DNA of 48,439 bases from a bacterium (GCA_021788105.1 JAJYKZ010000006.1:1-48439), one strand, 5' to 3'. Shown: positions 17,050 through 27,904, numbered from the stretch's first letter. Notes: generated by a model from the sequence alone, not told the origin. A program made the numbers and translations.

Positions 17050-18119
17050 ATTTTAAGATTAGCATCAGCCTCTAAATTTTTCCAACCGGAAAAAAATCTT
17101 TCTTTGTCTTCGGAATTTTCCCACCGGAAAGCGGCAGCGGCGGCAATCATGGCCGCGTTGTCCAAAGTATATTTTATCTCGGGAAGATGGAAATTGACGG
17201 AGGGAAAATCTTTTTTCACAGCCATCTCCATCTGTGCGCGCAATTCTTGATTGACGCTGACGCCGCCGGCCATCATTACAGTTTGAGGATTATATTTCCG
17301 GATGGCTTTCAAAGTTTTTCCGACCAGCACGTCGATCGCGGCTTGCTGGAATTCATATGCCGCTTCTTCCAAGAATTTTTCATCTTTGAATTTTTCCGGA
17401 TTATTTTTTACCAAATAAAGGACAGCGGTTTTCAAACCGGAAAAAGAAAAATTAAAATCCTTGCTTTTAATCATCGGGCGGGGAAGTTTAATTTCAACTG
17501 CTTCTTTTTTCTGCTTGAAATTTTTTGCCATTTGCGAAATGATCGGTCCGCCCGGATAACCCTTGCCCAAGATGCGGGCAACTTTGTCGAAAGCTTCGCC
17601 GGCCGCGTCATCCAAAGTCTCGCCGATGATTTCATAATCCAGATGTTTCTTCATCAGCACGAGCTGGGTATGTCCGCCGGAAACGACCAAGCACAAAATG
17701 GGAAACTTTATTTTTGCTTGTTTTGAAATTGAGCGAATTTTATCAAAGATAAAATTGGCGTAAATGTGTCCTTCGATATGATGGATGCCGATCAGCGGTT
17801 TGTCCCAAACGTAAGAAAGAGTTTTGGCCGCATTAGTGCCGACGAGAAGAGCGGGAATCAGCCCCGGCCCTTGAGTTACTGCAATCAAATCCAGATCTTG
17901 CGGCCTGATTTTTGCTTCTTTTAGCGACGACTCGATTACCGGAAGAATATTTTTCAGATGCTCGCGCGCGGCCAAATTGGGGACAACTCCGCCCCACTGG
18001 GCGTGAAGTTCGATTTGGGAAGAAATGACGCTGGACAAAACCTCCGTCTTTCCTTTGTCTTTTCGAATAACGGCGGCGGCGGTTTCATCGCACGAGGTTT
18101 CTATTCCTAAAATAAGCAT
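17046..18119 (-). CDS. tsaD: tRNA N6-adenosine threonylcarbamoyltransferase
   Basis: LGIETSCDETAAAV, HHIEGHIYANF, VSGGHTQLVLM. Confidence 0.97.
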   Translation of the reverse strand: MLILGIETSCDETAAAVIRKDKGKTEVLSSVISSQIELHAQWGGVVPNLAAREHLKNILPVIESSLKEAKIRPQDLDLIAVTQGPGLIPALLVGTNAAKTLSYVWDKPLIGIHHIEGHIYANFIFDKIRSISKQAKIKFPILCLVVSGGHTQLVLMKKHLDYEIIGETLDDAAGEAFDKVARILGKGYPGGPIISQMAKNFKQKKEAVEIKLPRPMIKSKDFNFSFSGLKTAVLYLVKNNPEKFKDEKFLEEAAYEFQQAAIDVLVGKTLKAIRKYNPQTVMMAGGVSVNQELRAQMEMAVKKDFPSVNFHLPEIKYTLDNAAMIAAAAAFRWENSEDKERFFSGWKNLEADANLKI

Positions 18120-18220
18120 ATTTTTTTAACCAAATTTTAATAAGCGATATGTTACATTACTGTTACACTAATATATTATATTGAAAAATTCAATGGCGGG
18201 CTAATAATTTATTTAAATAT

Positions 18221-18856
18221 ATGGGGGGATATTTAAAAACGGCGAGCAAGCCAAAAGCCGAAGTCAAAGTGGAATTATCCGATAATGATCTGATAAAAAT
18301 TATCAGAGAAGGGCGCATGGACGAATACGTAAAAATTATCGAAAGATACCAAGGGAAATTACTGGCCTATCTTTATCGGCTGGTGGGCGACAAGGATGAG
18401 GCGGAGGATCTGCTCCAAGATGTTTTTATCAAGGCATACAAAAATTTGGACAGCTATGATGTCGAGAGAAAATTTTCTTCCTGGATTTATCGCATCTCCC
18501 ACAACGAAGCGGTCAACCATATCAAGAGAAAATCTCTCAAAAGATTTATTTCCTGGGAAGATGTCAATTCGACCAAGGATAAACTGGAAAGCTGCAGCAC
18601 CGAAGAACGGGCTGACGATTCTTGGATAAGGAAAGAAAAAATCGAAGAGGTTGATCTGGCGATCAAAAGATTGCCGGCCAAATACCGCCAAGTGCTGATG
18701 CTCCGGTATTATTCCGACAAGTCATACGGCGAGATCAGCGGAGTGCTAAAAAAACCGGTCAATACCGTCGGCACTTTGATCAACAGGGCGAAGAAAAAAT
18801 TATACGAAGAGATGTTGGACATGCAAAACGAAAGATTTATCATTAAAAAGCAGTAG
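18221..18856 (+). CDS. sigma-70 family (ECF-type) RNA polymerase sigma factor
   Basis: LYRLVGDKDEAEDLLQDVFIKAYKNL, RQVLMLRYYSDKSYGEISGVLKKPVNTVGTLINRAKKKL. Confidence 0.93.
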   Translation: MGGYLKTASKPKAEVKVELSDNDLIKIIREGRMDEYVKIIERYQGKLLAYLYRLVGDKDEAEDLLQDVFIKAYKNLDSYDVERKFSSWIYRISHNEAVNHIKRKSLKRFISWEDVNSTKDKLESCSTEERADDSWIRKEKIEEVDLAIKRLPAKYRQVLMLRYYSDKSYGEISGVLKKPVNTVGTLINRAKKKLYEEMLDMQNERFIIKKQ

Positions 18857-18906
18857 ATCTAAGCAGTAGTATTGGTATAAATAATTAGAACAACGTTTCA
18901 GAAAGA

Positions 18907-18941
18907 AAAGCATTCCGCCGGCGGAATGCTTTTCTTTTTTT
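18907..18941 (+). terminator. rho-independent terminator
   Basis: AAAAGCATTCCGCCGGCGGAATGCTTTT followed by CTTTTTTT. Confidence 0.85.
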
Positions 18942-19021
18942 GGTTGCGAGTGAGTTTGTATATTTTAAATTTGTTTGTGGTATAATTAAAATAATTTTAT
19001 AAAATTTAAAAAAATAAAAAA

Positions 19022-19240
19022 GTGAAAATAATAGCAAAAATTCAACATTGGATCTGGTGGAATTACGGAGTAGATTTGTCCGAGCACATAATCGTTATGC
19101 TTTCGGTTCTTTGTTTTTTGATTATTGCTTTAATTATTTCTATTTTAATCAATGACAGATTGCCGCACTTCACATCTTCCTATGCCTATCCTCCAGGCAT
19201 ACAGGCACCGAATGCAACTGTTTCCAATCTAACTAAATAG
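19022..19240 (+). CDS. small single-TM hypothetical protein
   Basis: HIIVMLSVLCFLIIALIISILIN. Confidence 0.5.
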   Translation: MKIIAKIQHWIWWNYGVDLSEHIIVMLSVLCFLIIALIISILINDRLPHFTSSYAYPPGIQAPNATVSNLTK

Positions 19241-19251
19241 GGATTAGTAAA

Positions 19252-19785
19252 ATGCAAAAAAAATCAAGAAAAAGAAATAAAATAAAAGGCTTTACTTTAA
19301 TAGAACTTCTAATAGTTATAGCAATAATTGGAATTTTAGCTTCGATTATACTAGTGAATTTGAATGGCGCTCGACTAAGGGCCAGAGATGCGGAACGAGA
19401 GGAAAATATAGATCAAATATACTTGGCATTGGAAGAATATTATAGTACTTATGGGTGCTTGCCCGTGACTTCCCATTCAACATGTCCGGGAGCAAGCGGA
19501 TATCTAGAATCTAATACCGGCGGATGGGACTACAGTTCTCAAGGAGGATTTCTTACTTTTCTTGCTACAAGCGGAATTACATCAGAAGTTCCCGTTGATC
19601 CGGTAAATAATATGACGGGAGATGGCACGTCGGGAGAGTATGCCTTCAGGTATTACTGCTATCCTGCAGGATTATCAATGAATCCGGGACTCCATTTGGG
19701 GTATTGGAGTGAAGCAACGGGCAGCGAGGTGATCAAAAATGTTGGTCCAAATGGTTGGACCAATACTGATTTTACGTGCAAATAA
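19252..19785 (+). CDS. type IV pilin-like / prepilin protein
   Basis: KGFTLIELLIVIAIIGILASIILVNLNGARLRARDAERE. Confidence 0.93.
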   Translation: MQKKSRKRNKIKGFTLIELLIVIAIIGILASIILVNLNGARLRARDAEREENIDQIYLALEEYYSTYGCLPVTSHSTCPGASGYLESNTGGWDYSSQGGFLTFLATSGITSEVPVDPVNNMTGDGTSGEYAFRYYCYPAGLSMNPGLHLGYWSEATGSEVIKNVGPNGWTNTDFTCK

Positions 19786-19846
19786 CCATCTCAATAGTTG
19801 GAACAAAGTGATGGATGAATGGGCGGAAAAACTTGATGCGAATGGT

Positions 19847-19917
19847 AGCCTCAAGGGGAATCGAACCCCTGTTTACAGGATGAAAACCTGCTGTCCTAAC
19901 CACTAGACGATGAGGCC
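19847..19917 (-). tRNA. tRNA-Glu (anticodon TTC)
   Basis: cloverleaf by eye, loop TTTTCAT, GGTTCGATTC. Confidence 0.92.
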
Positions 19918-20104
19918 AAGGTTATTTTATATTGAATCTTAATATTTTTAGCAATTTTTTTATTGCCTTATAATTTTTCTTCAACTTAATTTCTTTAACA
20001 GTACGAATAGTAGCATAGAATAAAAATAAATCAAGTCCTTGGCTTTTCTGCGGGCTTTTTTACTCTATACAAAGGGTATTTTTAATGATAAAATTGCGTA
20101 AGTT

Positions 20105-20926
20105 ATGGTCAAAGAACTAATCAAATCAGTAAAAGGCGTTTTGTTTGCTGATCCGAAACTGCTTTATTCCGAAGAAAAACATCTTTTAAATAAAGAATTT
20201 TATTTCGAAGGCACGAATGGGAAGGCCGTGCTTTTGATTCACGGCTGGACTTCCACGCCGTATGAAGTTAGGCGATTGGGAAAATATTTGAATGAAAACG
20301 GATACACTGTTTACGGACCGCGTTTGCGCGGACATGGCACGAAGCCGCAAGACTTGGAAAATGTAAAATGGAACGATTGGCTGGATGACGCCGGAAAATC
20401 TTTTGACGAATTGAAAAAAAAATACAGAAAAATTTATGTCGGCGGAACTTCGATCGGAGCCAACCTGGCCGTGCTTTTGGCGAAAGAACGTCCGGAAACG
20501 GCCGGACTGATTTTGATGGCGATGCCTTATCGGATAAAATTGGAAAATACGTCGCTGATCGTGGCAAAAATTTTGAGACTGTTTGGAAAATACAAAAAAA
20601 AGATTTATCCTCCGACTTTCGGTTTGTCGACCACAATTACCCGCCTTATTTCCTATCAAAAATATCCAATCGACAGCGCGCTGGAAAGTTTCAATATCGT
20701 TAAGAAATCCAGGGAATGTTTGGAAAAAATCAATCAGCCGTGCCTCATCATGCAGTCAAACAGCGATCACATCGTGGGTTGGGACAGCCTCGAAAAAATT
20801 TACAAAAAAATCAGTTCCGAAATAAAAAACAAAAAGTATGTTTCCAAGGCCTATCATACTTTTATTTCCGACATTAAAAATGAACACGTCTTCGAAGATA
20901 TTTTGAGCTTTCTTAATGAAAATTGA
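20105..20926 (+). CDS. alpha/beta hydrolase (carboxylesterase-like)
   Basis: AVLLIHGWTSTPYEVRRLGKYL, GGTSIGANLAV. Confidence 0.88.
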   Translation: MVKELIKSVKGVLFADPKLLYSEEKHLLNKEFYFEGTNGKAVLLIHGWTSTPYEVRRLGKYLNENGYTVYGPRLRGHGTKPQDLENVKWNDWLDDAGKSFDELKKKYRKIYVGGTSIGANLAVLLAKERPETAGLILMAMPYRIKLENTSLIVAKILRLFGKYKKKIYPPTFGLSTTITRLISYQKYPIDSALESFNIVKKSRECLEKINQPCLIMQSNSDHIVGWDSLEKIYKKISSEIKNKKYVSKAYHTFISDIKNEHVFEDILSFLNEN

Positions 20927-20931
20927 TTATT

Positions 20932-22089
20932 ATGAAAATTGGAATTTTTACCAATAATTATCTTCCCAATCCTTACGGCGTCTCCGGTTCGATCGAAAGT
21001 TTTCGAAAGCAGTTTGAATCTCGCGGCCACGAGGTTTTTATTTTCGCTCCGCGGTGGAAAGGATATGAAGACGAAAATCCAAACGTGTTCCGCTATCCGT
21101 CCGTGGATATTGAAATTAAAATCAAATTTCCGCTGGCGATTCCGTATTCAAAAAAGATGGATAAGATAATTTCCGAGCTCGATTTGGACATAATCCACTC
21201 CCAGCATCCGAACCTTCTGGGAAGCACGGCAAAAAAATGGGCGCGCAAAAAAAACATCCCGCTGGTTTTTACTTGGCACACTTTGTATGATCAGTACGTG
21301 CATTTTTTTCCGTTCCTGCCCGCGGGAATTTCCAGCTGGTGGACAATCCGGAACGCGCGCAGCTATGCCAACCGGGCCGACGCAGTGATTGCGCCGACGC
21401 CGACGGCAGAAAAAATAATCAGAGGCTGGGGTGTGGCTAACAAAAATGTGTCCGTCATTCCGTCGGGAGTGGAAGAAGAAATTTTCCGCAATCCGGACGG
21501 CGAAAGCATTAGAAAAAAATACGGCGTCCAAGAAGATGAGACATGCCTTCTGGTGATCAGCCGGTTGACTCAGGAAAAAAATATGGAGTTTCTTTTTAAA
21601 GCCGTGACGCTTTCTCTCAAAAGGAACGAAAAGATTAAATTTTTAGTGGGCGGGGAAGGATATCTTCAAGAGAAATTAAAAAACTATGTAAAAGAAAGCG
21701 GCGTTGAGCGGCAAGTTATCTTCGCCGGTTTTGTTTCCGGAAACGCCAAAAAAGATTATTACGCTGCCGGTGACATTTTTGTTTACGCCTCCAAAAGTGA
21801 AACGCAAGGAATGATTTTGAGCGAAGCAATGTATTCCGGTTTGCCGCTGGTGGCGGTGAAGGCGCCGGGTGCCCAGGATTTGATTGAAGACGGAGTCAAC
21901 GGCTTGTTGGTTTCCGAATCATCCGATGAATTTGCGGCAGCGATTGAAAAAATAATTGCGGATAAAAAGTTAAGGGAAAAATTTTCAGAAAATTCGAAAA
22001 AAATCGGACGGGAAAAATATGCCAATACCGTTTGTGCGGAAAAAATGTTAGAAGTTTATGCGGAAGCTATCCAAAGAAAAAATTCCTGA
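20932..22089 (+). CDS. glycosyltransferase family 4 (GT-B)
   Basis: N-terminal TNNYLPNPYGVSGSIESF, C-terminal VYASKSETQGMILSEAMYSGLPLVAVKAPGAQDLI. Confidence 0.92.
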   Translation: MKIGIFTNNYLPNPYGVSGSIESFRKQFESRGHEVFIFAPRWKGYEDENPNVFRYPSVDIEIKIKFPLAIPYSKKMDKIISELDLDIIHSQHPNLLGSTAKKWARKKNIPLVFTWHTLYDQYVHFFPFLPAGISSWWTIRNARSYANRADAVIAPTPTAEKIIRGWGVANKNVSVIPSGVEEEIFRNPDGESIRKKYGVQEDETCLLVISRLTQEKNMEFLFKAVTLSLKRNEKIKFLVGGEGYLQEKLKNYVKESGVERQVIFAGFVSGNAKKDYYAAGDIFVYASKSETQGMILSEAMYSGLPLVAVKAPGAQDLIEDGVNGLLVSESSDEFAAAIEKIIADKKLREKFSENSKKIGREKYANTVCAEKMLEVYAEAIQRKNS

Positions 22090-22092
22090 AAT

Positions 22093-22121
22093 TTGACAAA
22101 ACCCTTTCGGCATGCTATTAT
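22093..22121 (+). promoter_or_regulatory. sigma70-like promoter TTGACA-N17-TATTAT
   Basis: upstream of CspA-like gene with ~80-nt leader. Confidence 0.7.
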
Positions 22122-22210
22122 TACCAGGTCATAGTGCATGCGACTGCAGTTTAGTCGAACTTTCATTGCTTGCGCGTATATGACAATTAATCAAACCAAG
22201 CAGAAGAAAA

Positions 22211-22411
22211 ATGCAAACAGGAACAATCAAAAGATTGACTGATCGCGGATTCGGATTCATTGCCGTCGAAGGCTCTGACAAGGATCTCTTCTTCCACTCA
22301 AAGGAATTGCAGGGAGTGCAATTTAATGAGCTGAAAGAAGGCGATAAGGTTCAATTTGAGGTGGCCGAAAGTCCAAAAGGACCGAACGCTGTCAATGTAT
22401 CAAGAATCTAA
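22211..22411 (+). CDS. cold-shock-domain protein
   Basis: TGTIKRLTDRGFGFIAVEGSDKDLFFHSKEL. Confidence 0.95.
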   Translation: MQTGTIKRLTDRGFGFIAVEGSDKDLFFHSKELQGVQFNELKEGDKVQFEVAESPKGPNAVNVSRI

Positions 22412-22429
22412 CCATCTTTGATATAGAAA

Positions 22430-22455
22430 GGTCCCGAGCAATCGGGATCTTTTGT
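22430..22455 (+). terminator. rho-independent terminator
   Basis: GGTCCCGAGCAATCGGGATC then TTTTGTTTT. Confidence 0.8.
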
Positions 22456-22468
22456 TTTGCGCGGTATT

Positions 22469-24553
22469 TTATTCCAAATGAATCTTTTCCTGGAATTTTT
22501 GCAAGGCGTTTTGAAGGGCGGGATGTTTTTTCAGTTCCGGATCTTGGGAAAGAATTTCTTTGGCTTCCAGCCGGGCGAATTTGATAAGTTTCACGTTGGT
22601 CAGATTTTCCATAGCGATATCGGGAAGTCCGGATTGGATTGTGCCGAAAAATTGTCCCGGTCCGCGCAAAGCCAAATCCTTTTCGGCGATCTTGAAACCG
22701 TCGTTAAAATCAGCCAAAGCTTGCAGACGTTCGGTGGTCTTGGCGGAGTCGGAACTGGAAAATAAAAAGCAGTATGATTGATGTTCGCCGCGTCCGACCC
22801 GTCCGCGGAACTGGTGCAACTGAGAGAGTCCGAAACGGTCGGCATCCTCAATAATCATGGCGGTGGCGTTGGGAACATCGATCCCAACTTCAATCACGGA
22901 AGTGGAAACCAAAATATCGATTTTTTTGTTTTTAAACTCCCGCATGATTTTTTCTTTTTCATCTGATTTTATTTTTCCGTGCAAGAGACCGATTTTAAAT
23001 TGGGGGAAAGTCGCTATTAACTTTTTATGCTCGGTGACTGCCGCTTTCACTTCCGTCAGAGCTTTAGATTCTTCGATGAGTGGAAGAATGGCGAATGCTT
23101 GCCGGCCGGCCGTGATTTCTTTGGCGATGAAATTATAAATTTCTTTGCGCCCGGTCGGGGAAATTATTTTAGTAATGATCGGTTTCCGATTCTTTGGCAT
23201 TTCGTCCAGAACGGAAATGTCCAAGCTGCCAAAAAAAGCAATGGCCAAAGTGCGGGGAATGGGAGTGGCAGTCATGGTCAAAAAGTGGGGAATAGTTCTT
23301 ATCTTTCCATCTTTGATACTCATGGTTTCCTGCTGCAAGTAGGCGCGCTGGTTGACGCCGAAGCGATGCTGTTCGTCGATGATGACAAGAGCTAGATTTT
23401 TGAATTTTACGTCTTTTTGAATGACGGCATGCGTGCCGATCACTAGATTTATTTTTCCGAATTTTATTTCTTCCAGAAGTTTTGACCTATTCTCTTCTGC
23501 GTCATTAATTTGTTTGTAGGAATTGGTTAGCAAAGCTATTTTAAAATTAGAATCAGAAAAATATTTTTTGAAACTTTCAAAATGTTGTTTGGCTAAAACT
23601 TCCGTCGGAGCCATTAGAGCAACTTGCGTTCCGGCGCTCATGGCTTGCAAAGAAGCAATGGCGGCTACGATGGTTTTGCCGGAACCGACGTCGCCGTTTA
23701 ACAGACGATTCATCGGTTTTTCTTTTTCCAGGTCTTTTAAAATTTCAAACGAAGCTTTTCTTTGCGCGTCGGTCAATTTAAAAGGAAGTTTTCCGACGAA
23801 ATCTTTAATCAACTTTTCGTCGAATTTTATGTTGATCGCTTTGGAATTTTCCCAGGCGTTCCGGACTTGCAAAGCCTTGATCTGCACCAAAAACATTTCT
23901 TGGAAGGCAAATCTTTTTTGGGCGCGCAGAAGTTTTTCTTGATTTTCCGGGAAATGGATTTGAAGGAGGGCGGTGTAAATGTCGTAAAGATTATATTTTT
24001 TTCTGATTTCAAACGGAATCACGTCCTCCGGTTGTCTGGCTATTTCCAGAAGCGGTTTAATTTGCCAGCGGAGCCATTTGGAAGTGAGTCCGCGCGTTTC
24101 GGAATAGACTGGAACCAGTCGGCCGGTGTTGGTGGCGTCGCGTGTCGCTCTTTCCCAGGCCGGGCTGTTCATAAAAAAATATTTTCCCTGTTTTTCCATT
24201 TTTCCGGAGAGGCGGACGGAGGTCCCTTCTTTCAAAGATTCCAAAACGAAAGGCTGATTGAACCAGACGGCTTTCAGGGGCAGTTTATTTTCGTCGGCAA
24301 TTATGATTTCCGCGATGCTCATTTTCCGACGGAAAATCCGGGCGAGTTTGGTTTTGATAACTTTACCCTCGACAGTCACAGTCTGTCCAAAATAATCAGG
24401 GGAGATGGGAACGATTTTGGAAAAATCATCGTAGCGGAAAGGAAAATAAAACAAAAGATCCTCAATCGTCTTGAGTTCGAGTTTTTCCAAAAGCTCGGCG
24501 TATTTGGGAACGATTTTGGAAATATTTTTAAGGGGAGTTTGAGGAGTAAGCAT
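22469..24553 (-). CDS. recG: ATP-dependent DNA helicase RecG
   Basis: LLNGDVGSGKT, IIDEQHRFGVNQR, FRGRVGRGEHQSYCFL. Confidence 0.96.
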   Translation of the reverse strand: MLTPQTPLKNISKIVPKYAELLEKLELKTIEDLLFYFPFRYDDFSKIVPISPDYFGQTVTVEGKVIKTKLARIFRRKMSIAEIIIADENKLPLKAVWFNQPFVLESLKEGTSVRLSGKMEKQGKYFFMNSPAWERATRDATNTGRLVPVYSETRGLTSKWLRWQIKPLLEIARQPEDVIPFEIRKKYNLYDIYTALLQIHFPENQEKLLRAQKRFAFQEMFLVQIKALQVRNAWENSKAINIKFDEKLIKDFVGKLPFKLTDAQRKASFEILKDLEKEKPMNRLLNGDVGSGKTIVAAIASLQAMSAGTQVALMAPTEVLAKQHFESFKKYFSDSNFKIALLTNSYKQINDAEENRSKLLEEIKFGKINLVIGTHAVIQKDVKFKNLALVIIDEQHRFGVNQRAYLQQETMSIKDGKIRTIPHFLTMTATPIPRTLAIAFFGSLDISVLDEMPKNRKPIITKIISPTGRKEIYNFIAKEITAGRQAFAILPLIEESKALTEVKAAVTEHKKLIATFPQFKIGLLHGKIKSDEKEKIMREFKNKKIDILVSTSVIEVGIDVPNATAMIIEDADRFGLSQLHQFRGRVGRGEHQSYCFLFSSSDSAKTTERLQALADFNDGFKIAEKDLALRGPGQFFGTIQSGLPDIAMENLTNVKLIKFARLEAKEILSQDPELKKHPALQNALQKFQEKIHLE

Positions 24554-24639
24554 AGTTTAAGTATAGAATATAAAATAAATTTTTAAAATAAAAAGGGCGG
24601 GAAGCAAAATGCTTATGCTTCCGCGCCCGGGGAAAATTT

Positions 24640-24897
24640 TTAGAGCACCTCCTTTAGTCTGCGTATTATTTCGCAGCAGTTTTTTAAACAGATTATTCGT
24701 ACGATGACGGTGGTTTTGTTTTTTTCCTCTGGCTTGCGGCCCCTTATCTTTACCAGGGAGTCTTCATTGATAACTCCCTCGCTGATGCTCATAACTCGGC
24801 CTTCAAAGCCTTTGTTTTTGCGGCTAAACCTTGCTATGAGAACCCTATAACGTCCTTGCGACAACCTGTGAAAATTGGCGTTGCTGATTTTTAGCAT
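24640..24897 (-). CDS. hypothetical protein (85 aa)
   Basis: ORF with plausible upstream site; no family recognised. Confidence 0.45.
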   Translation of the reverse strand: MLKISNANFHRLSQGRYRVLIARFSRKNKGFEGRVMSISEGVINEDSLVKIRGRKPEEKNKTTVIVRIICLKNCCEIIRRLKEVL

Positions 24898-25104
24898 TAG
24901 CTACCATCCTTAATAATAAAGTATTTCCCCCAAGAAATACTTTCCCTCCTCCTAATTTTTTATCACCCCCTTCCGATTTAATTTTTTGAGACCTCTAGCT
25001 GTAATTTAATTAAAGCACATGCAAATCGATTTCAGCAACACTTTCCTTGTGGATAAGTCTCATAGGTGCTATATTAAAATAACCTTAAATATGCGATTAA
25101 ACAT

Positions 25105-25929
25105 ATGTTAACATTTTGGAATGGAAAAATTTGTAATTTAGACAAAGTGCAAATCAATCCCTACGACATTGGTTTTTTGCGCGGGTACGGAGTTTTTGAC
25201 GTGATGTGCACTCAAAACGGCAAGCCGTTTTTGCTGGACGCGCACTGGAAACGTTTTCAAAATTCCGCCAAAGAATTGAAATTACAAATTCCGGTCACGA
25301 AAGAAGAATATGAAAAAATCATACAAAAACTTTTGGCGTCGAACGGTTTTAAAAAATCCAATATCCGGACAGTGTTAAGTGGCGGAATCAGCTGTGATGC
25401 TTTTTCTTGCGACGGAAAAGAAACCTTTTTGATTCTCGTTGAGAAATTTAAACCGCTGCCAGTTGAAGTTTATGAAAAAGGCGCCGGAGTGATTACTGTC
25501 GAACATAACCGCCACATACCTCGGGCAAAAATTACCAACTATGTCGAGGCCATCAGAAACCAGGACGCCAAGAAAAAGAAAAAAGCCTTGGAAATAATTT
25601 TTACCAAAAACGGAGAAGCGCTGGAAGCTTCGACTAGTAATTTTTTTGTGGTGAAAAATAATGTTCTGGCGACAACCAGGGACGGCGTGCTTTTGGGAAC
25701 GACCAGAAATCTGGTTGTCGATCTGGCGAGAAAAAATAAATTTAAAGTTGAAGAAAGAAAAATTTCCGAAAAGGAATTGCGGGAAGCTGACGAAGTATTT
25801 TTAACGGCGACCAACAAGGACGTCGTGCCGATCGTGAAGATCGACGGTAAAAAAATCGGGAACGGCAAGATAGGCAAGAATACGAAAATTTTAATGGAAA
25901 TTTTTCAAGGATTTGTGAAAAATTATTAG
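25105..25929 (+). CDS. class IV aminotransferase (branched-chain aminotransferase-like)
   Basis: YDIGFLRGYGVFDVM, EIIFTKNGEALEASTSNFFVVKNN. Confidence 0.92.
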   Translation: MLTFWNGKICNLDKVQINPYDIGFLRGYGVFDVMCTQNGKPFLLDAHWKRFQNSAKELKLQIPVTKEEYEKIIQKLLASNGFKKSNIRTVLSGGISCDAFSCDGKETFLILVEKFKPLPVEVYEKGAGVITVEHNRHIPRAKITNYVEAIRNQDAKKKKKALEIIFTKNGEALEASTSNFFVVKNNVLATTRDGVLLGTTRNLVVDLARKNKFKVEERKISEKELREADEVFLTATNKDVVPIVKIDGKKIGNGKIGKNTKILMEIFQGFVKNY

Positions 25930-25993
25930 ATTGTTTTCGGTTAATTAAAAAATCCAGGTTTCTGCCTGGATTTTTTTAATGCTTTATCTTTAT

Positions 25994-27904
25994 TTATGCT
26001 TTCAATTCTTTCAAAAGTTCGGCCAGTTCAAGCGAGGCGACGCCGATGACTTTGTCAGCTCCTCCGTAATAGACGAAAAGTTTTTTGCCTACGATGATGG
26101 CGCCGCAAGGGAAGACGACGTTCGGCACGACGCCCGCTTTTTCGTACGGCATTTCCGGTTCCAAAAGGGGAGTGCGGGTGCGGCCCAGTATTTTTTCCGG
26201 ATGTTTCAGATCAAGCAGGGCGGCACCGACGCGGTAAGTGCTGTCTTTCGAAGAAACGCCGTGATAAACAAGTAGCCATCCCTCCGCAGTCTTGATCGGC
26301 GTGGCGGAGAGTCCGACTTTCAAATCATCCCACATGCCTATGCGCGGAGAGAGGATTGGATTGCGCGTGAAAAAAGTTTCCCCGTCGAAATCATCCAAGC
26401 TTTTGACATAATTGAGATGAATGGAAGGTTGGATGCGGTGAATGAAGGCGTATTGGCCATTGATCTTTTCCGGAAAAAGAATGGCGTCCTTGTCATCGAT
26501 TCCGGGAGCAGAGATGAGTTTTGGTTGCGCGAACTGATCAAACTTTCGTTCCAAAAAATCTTTTACGCCGATACTGGTAAGCGCGACGCGCGGCGGATTG
26601 GTGCCGTCGAAAGCCGTGTAACAAACATAATATTTGTTATTCAGCCGGGCGAAACGCGGATCTTCGCAACCGGAATTGCCCGGATGCGTCTTTTTTTCAA
26701 AATTTTCCCGCGGACCATAGATCGGTTTGGGCAATCGTTCGTCGATATGAATACCGTCTTTACTGACCGCATAACCGAATTGGGATGTAGCGTCTTTTCC
26801 CATGGCTCGATAGACGATGTGGATTTTGCCGTCTTCTTGGAAAACCGCCGGATTGAAGACCGCCACGTCTTCCCAGGCATTTTCCGTGCGCGGCATCAAG
26901 ATTGGATTTTCTTCGGAACGTTCGAAACGCAGTTTGCTTTCCGGCGCGGTCATTTCTTTGAGCAAGTCGGACAAACTGGCGGTGGCACGGCAAATGGTGG
27001 TGTCGGCCGCTCCGTAATATATGTGCAAATTATCTTTATCGACATAGGCGCCGGATGGAAAAATGATGTTTGGAACCATGCCGTAGTGCTCGTATTCTTC
27101 CTGCGCGACCATCATTGGAGTTTGCGTTCGGCCGACTATTTTCTGCGGATTTTCCAAATCAAGCAAGACAGCTTCGATTCCGAAAACTTGTTCCGGCCGG
27201 CCATAATGGTAAATATGGGCATAAATCAAAAGCCAGCCCTTCTTGGTCTTGATCGGAGCTGCGCCGATTTCCACATGGTCGCCTTCTTGCTTGTGCAAAT
27301 TTAAAATATGCCTAGGCAAGGCATCATGCCAGTTGCCCCAATATTTTTCAGACCATATGTCGCTTTCTTTTTCAAACGCGGCCAGGCCGATGGATGCCGG
27401 CGGCTGGTCGGTGTTGACACTCAGGAGCGCCATTATCTTTCCGTTTATCCTTTCCGGGAAAAGCGCCATAGCCTTGGAATTGAAACGGGTCACGTGATGT
27501 TTGGATTCGATTTTTTTCAAGTCTTTGCTAATGGCCAGGCCGACCGTGATGCCGGGCGGAGAAAAGGGGAAAGTGGAAAGCGCGGTGTAAAAAATATAAT
27601 ATTTATTCTCGAATTTGGTAACGCGCGGATCCTCGCAACCGAAGCGTTCCCAATCTTTTTCGGGAAAAATAAATTGCTCGTATTCTTCAAAATGTATGCC
27701 ATCCAAACTTTTGGCGCGTCCGATCGTCGAAAGCGGCAGCATCTCTCCGTGATGCAATTCCGGATGGCCTAAGGCGCGATACAGAACATGAATGTCCCGG
27801 CCCTTCTTAACAGGCGAACCGTTAAAAGTCGACAAGTCCTCCCAGGCGTTTCGGCTGTCGGGCAGAATGATGGGATTTTCCTGCGAACGTTCGATAGTAA
27901 ACAT
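25994..27904 (-). CDS. GH130-like glycosidase/phosphorylase with two tandem domains
   Basis: two copies of R(S)xENPI..P...AWED...IHVLYRA / GCEDPRV...YYIFYTA pattern. Confidence 0.85.
   Translation of the reverse strand: MFTIERSQENPIILPDSRNAWEDLSTFNGSPVKKGRDIHVLYRALGHPELHHGEMLPLSTIGRAKSLDGIHFEEYEQFIFPEKDWERFGCEDPRVTKFENKYYIFYTALSTFPFSPPGITVGLAISKDLKKIESKHHVTRFNSKAMALFPERINGKIMALLSVNTDQPPASIGLAAFEKESDIWSEKYWGNWHDALPRHILNLHKQEGDHVEIGAAPIKTKKGWLLIYAHIYHYGRPEQVFGIEAVLLDLENPQKIVGRTQTPMMVAQEEYEHYGMVPNIIFPSGAYVDKDNLHIYYGAADTTICRATASLSDLLKEMTAPESKLRFERSEENPILMPRTENAWEDVAVFNPAVFQEDGKIHIVYRAMGKDATSQFGYAVSKDGIHIDERLPKPIYGPRENFEKKTHPGNSGCEDPRFARLNNKYYVCYTAFDGTNPPRVALTSIGVKDFLERKFDQFAQPKLISAPGIDDKDAILFPEKINGQYAFIHRIQPSIHLNYVKSLDDFDGETFFTRNPILSPRIGMWDDLKVGLSATPIKTAEGWLLVYHGVSSKDSTYRVGAALLDLKHPEKILGRTRTPLLEPEMPYEKAGVVPNVVFPCGAIIVGKKLFVYYGGADKVIGVASLELAELLKELKA

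Noticed and set aside
22457-24586. Multiple + strand ORFs opposite recG
   Set aside because: Antisense shadows of a confidently identified gene; no independent motif.
26417-27772. Long + strand ORFs (295 aa, 154 aa) opposite the GH130 gene
   Set aside because: Antisense of conserved GH130-like coding sequence; low-complexity composition, no RBS or motif support.
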